Shown here: piece by piece, positions 14,785 to 17,065 of the stretch
How positions within the stretch are numbered: the stretch's first letter is position 1
How the letters are laid out: each line of letters opens with the position of its first letter
Assembly (NCBI GenBank): GCA_002313925.1
Contig: DCAZ01000021.1
Coordinates: forward strand, 22,749-39,813
Length of the DNA: 17,065 bases
From: Gemmatimonadales bacterium UBA1120
GTDB lineage: Bacteria; Gemmatimonadota; Gemmatimonadetes; Longimicrobiales; Gaopeijiaceae
Direction: 5' to 3'
Position numbers and translations under genes: made by a program
The notes under the pieces: model-generated
Told to the model about the DNA's origin: nothing
Seen by the model: the letters and a program-made list of their open reading frames with translations, nothing else
The model's database searches: none

Positions 14785-15267
14785 CTAGTTTGGACAGGCT
14801 GGATACATAATCGTTTGGCCGAAGCTGATCCAATCATCGCACCGTTCACCCAGGGTCCAGTTTCCTCGCTCCGCTAACCATCCACGCACCCAATACGCCT
14901 CATAGGGCCCATCCCATTCACCTTCTCGGTAGCTACCCTTATCTGCTAGTTGTTCATTCTTGAAATACGTCTCCGTCGGACCCTCAAGAATCCCTGCACT
15001 GTAGGTCTCCATCATCCTGACGCGGCCGCTGAGATAGAAGTACTCGTAGCGACCGTCCTTTTTTCCATCCTCAAGAACCCCTGTCTCACTAATGACTCCC
15101 TCGTCGAATCTCGCAAAAACGGGGCCGGTGTACACTTCTCGGGTTTCCGGATCCAGGTAGACGTTCCCACGTCGCATCAAGTCACCAAGATCCTTCGATG
15201 ACTGAGCATACACGTCTGCGGCTCCCAGTAAGCTGAAGCTTATCAGAAACAACGCCATTCTCTTCAT
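14785..15267 (-). CDS. Exported MORN-variant repeat protein
   Basis: Starting at ATG 15267 (an upstream TTG at 15288 is less likely) the protein has 160 residues. MKRMALFLISFSLLGAADVYAQ is a Sec signal peptide with cleavage probably after AQ. The rest holds about three MORN-variant (YwqK/antitoxin-type) repeats: DGKKDGRYEYFYLSGRVRM, AGILEGPTETYFKNEQL and EGEWDGPYEAYWVRGWL, each starting with G-x-x-x-G-P/R-Y/T-E. Two cysteines near the C-terminus (ERCDDW and YPACPN) could form a disulfide. Such proteins probably act as structural or binding modules. AAGG lies about 9 bases before the ATG, and a good promoter sits just upstream. Confidence 0.8.
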   Translation of the reverse strand: MKRMALFLISFSLLGAADVYAQSSKDLGDLMRRGNVYLDPETREVYTGPVFARFDEGVISETGVLEDGKKDGRYEYFYLSGRVRMMETYSAGILEGPTETYFKNEQLADKGSYREGEWDGPYEAYWVRGWLAERGNWTLGERCDDWISFGQTIMYPACPN

Positions 15268-15311
15268 TAGGTTAGCCTTACCGTGCAAGTCTAGATTTGC
15301 GGAGCAGATCC

Positions 15312-15342
15312 ATTATAGACGCCTTCCTGTGCCTAGGGTCAA
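15312..15342 (-). promoter_or_regulatory. Promoter upstream of the MORN gene
   Basis: On the minus strand TTGACC (15342-15337) and a perfect TATAAT (15317-15312) are separated by 19 bases, longer than the usual 17. This predicts initiation near 15305 and a leader of about 38 bases. It would drive the MORN gene and possibly the downstream Tat enzymes, independent of the NHL gene. Confidence 0.5.
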
Positions 15343-15367
15343 GCCCTTTCTGACAGATTCAACCATC

Positions 15368-16555
15368 TTAGTTCGGCCAGACCACACCTTGATCTGCTGG
15401 CCTACCCGTACCGAGGCCTCGGAAGACAAACTTCTGTAACCTCTTTCCCTCGTAAGTCTCTGTCGTATAGATGTTGCCTTCGGAATCGGTTGCGATGCTG
15501 TGTACGCCAATGAATTGGCCAGGTTGGCGACCGCCATCCCCGAACGTCGTCAGGACCTCAAGCGTCTCTCTGTCCAGGATGTGCACCTTCTTGTTCGAGC
15601 CATCCGCCAGATAAAGGAACCGCTGCTCTGAATCTCGGGAAAGCGCGATATCCCAGGCTGACCCAGATCCAAGCGTTTCGGTCGCTACGAAAGCCTCCCT
15701 CACAAATGTTCCGTCTCGCATGAAGACCTGGATCCGATCGCTAGCTCGATCGCAAACATAAACAAGGTCATCGTCCGATATCTCAGCACAGTGTACCGGG
15801 CTCCGGAACTGTTGTGCGGGAGGGTCCTCAGGGCGGTACGGAGGAACAGGTGCATCATCCGGCCTGTTACCGTACGCACCCCAATAGCGCTTCAGTGCAC
15901 CAGTCTGGATATCAAGCACCGCAACACGCTTGTTGCCGTATCCGTCCGCAACGAAGACTTCATCTCCGTCTGGGCCAATCGAGACTTCGGCCACTCTACC
16001 AAAGTTTTCCGGATCATTGCTGCCCGTGCCAACGCCCGGTCGACCAAGTTGCAGTAGGAACGTTCCGTCACGCGTGAATTTCAGGATGTGTCCATCATCA
16101 GGACCATTACCTCCGATCCAGACGTTGTCCATGTGATCGACCGTGATCCCGTGGTTCGACGATGGCCAATCATATCCGTCACCAGGTCCACCCCATGAGC
16201 CGACCAGATTGCCTTCCGGATCAAACTCCAGAACCGGAGGAGCCGGAGCGCAGCACTCTGCCGAAGCTGGTTCATGAAGCACGTTGAGTTCGGTTCTCTC
16301 ATCGATTGTAGCCTGCCGATGAATGACCCACACATGGTCTCGAGAATCTACAGATACACCGATCGTTGATCCGATGACCCAATGATTTGGGAGTGGCTTG
16401 GGCCATAGCGGGTTAACCTCAAATACTGGGACCTGGATCCCGCTGGCTTCTTGCTCACTAACCTGATCAGCACACGCGGCCAAAAAGCCCAGGAGCCCGA
16501 AAAGTGCGATCCCAACCCCCAACTTCAGCGAATACATAAATGGTGTGCTGCTCAT
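15368..16555 (-). CDS. NHL-repeat six-bladed beta-propeller lipoprotein
   Basis: I place the start at ATG 16555 (MSSTPFMYSL), 395 residues, because the AGGGGAG just before it is a proper ribosome site; the upstream TTG at 16573 would overlap that site. Residues 8-27 are a lipoprotein signal ending LAAC (C28). The body holds NHL-type blades, each with a DxxxxVWV/NIY pattern: SRDHVWVI, MDNVWIGG, DEVFVADGYGNKRV, DLVYVCDRASDRIQVF, FLYLADGSNKKVHIL and EGNIYTTETYEGKRLQKF. This is the peptidyl-hydroxyglycine-lyase-like type common in environmental bacteria. It probably binds or cleaves a small exported substrate, and I cannot say which. A CC pair (AECCAP) near residue 100 is unusual for the family. 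Confidence 0.87.
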   Translation of the reverse strand: MSSTPFMYSLKLGVGIALFGLLGFLAACADQVSEQEASGIQVPVFEVNPLWPKPLPNHWVIGSTIGVSVDSRDHVWVIHRQATIDERTELNVLHEPASAECCAPAPPVLEFDPEGNLVGSWGGPGDGYDWPSSNHGITVDHMDNVWIGGNGPDDGHILKFTRDGTFLLQLGRPGVGTGSNDPENFGRVAEVSIGPDGDEVFVADGYGNKRVAVLDIQTGALKRYWGAYGNRPDDAPVPPYRPEDPPAQQFRSPVHCAEISDDDLVYVCDRASDRIQVFMRDGTFVREAFVATETLGSGSAWDIALSRDSEQRFLYLADGSNKKVHILDRETLEVLTTFGDGGRQPGQFIGVHSIATDSEGNIYTTETYEGKRLQKFVFRGLGTGRPADQGVVWPN

Positions 16556-16606
16556 AATAGGCTCTCCCCTCAAAATACTTTATCGGACTCTTCTGTCTTC
16601 CTAGTG

Positions 16607-16636
16607 CTGACGCCGGCTCAAACCGTGTGCTATATT
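16607..16636 (+). promoter_or_regulatory. Weak candidate promoter for nadA
   Basis: CTGACG (16607-16612) and TATATT (16631-16636, 5/6 to TATAAT) are separated by 18 bases. They would give a leader of about 150 bases before nadA. The rest of the 238-base divergent region between the NHL gene and nadA (16556-16793) shows no clear regulatory structure. Confidence 0.25.
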
Positions 16637-16793
16637 TCCGGTCCACTGATAGACAGCCTAGATAGAACGAAAGTGCGGAACAGGACCGTATTAGCAAGCA
16701 TTAGCTGAATCCATCGCTAGCCCAGAGTGTATTACAGTCTGATATGTTTCGGTCACAGTCTTTTTCAGCATTAATTAGAACCGAGGAGCTTTT

Positions 16794-17065
16794 GTGAGTC
16801 CTACGGCGACACGGATGAGTCCCCGTGAACGCCTCGACGGCGTCCTCCCGGAGATTGAGATTGCAGCGCTCACGCCCGTGATCGAAGAAATCGAGGAGCT
16901 TAAACGGTCCCGTAATGCTGTCGTGTTGGCGCATAACTATATGACGCCAGACATCTATCATGGTGTCTCAGACATGAAAGGGGATTCTCTTGCCCTTGCC
17001 CGTCTGGCCAAGAAGACCGATGCAGAAGTCATCTTGATGGCTGGCGTACATTTCATGGCCGAAAC
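16794..17065 (+). CDS. nadA: Quinolinate synthase, N-terminal part
   Basis: The frame starts at GTG 16794 with GAGGAG 5 bases upstream and runs off the window after 90 codons. The sequence NAVVLAHNYMTPDIYHGVSD, then GDSLALARLAKK and ILMAGVHFMAE, is the characteristic start of NadA, which condenses iminoaspartate with dihydroxyacetone phosphate to quinolinate for NAD synthesis. The first iron-sulfur cysteine comes after the window edge, so the [4Fe-4S] site cannot be checked. An ATG at codon 8 is an alternative start, but the GTG has the ribosome site. It is divergent from the NHL lipoprotein gene. Confidence 0.93.
   Translation, partial: MSPTATRMSPRERLDGVLPEIEIAALTPVIEEIEELKRSRNAVVLAHNYMTPDIYHGVSDMKGDSLALARLAKKTDAEVILMAGVHFMAE

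Overview
This is a gene-dense bacterial chromosomal window with 15 supported protein genes, moderate GC (mid-50s % by eye) and no stretch longer than about 220 bases without a gene. I see no tRNA, rRNA, IS element or CRISPR array. The mixture of genes suggests a free-living, probably marine, heterotrophic bacterium of a Gemmatimonadota- or Acidobacteriota-like lineage: exported NHL-propeller, MORN and SnoaL proteins, an OPT/AroM/DUF917/hydantoinase set, histidine degradation, and Tat-exported redox and PLP enzymes. The lineage is inference from gene content only.

Layout. At 1-287 (minus) lies the start of a small two-helix membrane protein that runs off the window. At 307-5303 is a divergent set: an OPT-family transporter and an AroM-family protein on the minus strand, overlapping as ATGA, and a DUF917 protein and a short hydantoinase/oxoprolinase on the plus strand, overlapping as GTGA. 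They share a 121-base promoter region. This looks like uptake and breakdown of a small amide, hydantoin or peptide-like compound. At 5390-7272 (minus) a CPBP intramembrane protease with an N-terminal zinc ribbon overlaps a metallo-beta-lactamase-fold lipoprotein. Next come a 91-residue orphan (7296-7571), a DUF805 membrane protein (7718-8191) and a SnoaL/DUF4440-like lipoprotein (8214-8699). At 8735-12537 (minus) are hutU, hutH and an AhpD/carboxymuconolactone-decarboxylase-like gene directly upstream of hutH. At 12664-16555 (minus) are a Tat-exported class V aminotransferase-fold protein, a Tat-exported sulfite-oxidase-like molybdoenzyme, a MORN-variant protein and an NHL-propeller lipoprotein. 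Divergently, nadA begins at 16794 (plus) and runs off the end.

The outstanding observation is the AhpD-like gene at 11938-12537. It is interrupted by one in-frame TGA exactly where the family has the second cysteine of its CxxC redox motif. Reading through gives a complete 199-residue protein with catalytic residues E67, C79, U82 and H86, spaced as in AhpD (E118/C130/C133/H137). Just after the TGA the mRNA can fold into a bacterial SECIS-like hairpin with a GC-rich 6-bp upper stem and a CGGGU loop starting 17 nt after the UGA. I read this as a selenocysteine-containing peroxidase-related enzyme that standard gene callers would split into two false genes of 81 and 88 residues. Its stop codon lies 3 bases before the TTG start of hutH, and the hutH Shine-Dalgarno sequence is inside its last codons, so selenocysteine read-through may be coupled to translation of the histidine-degradation genes.
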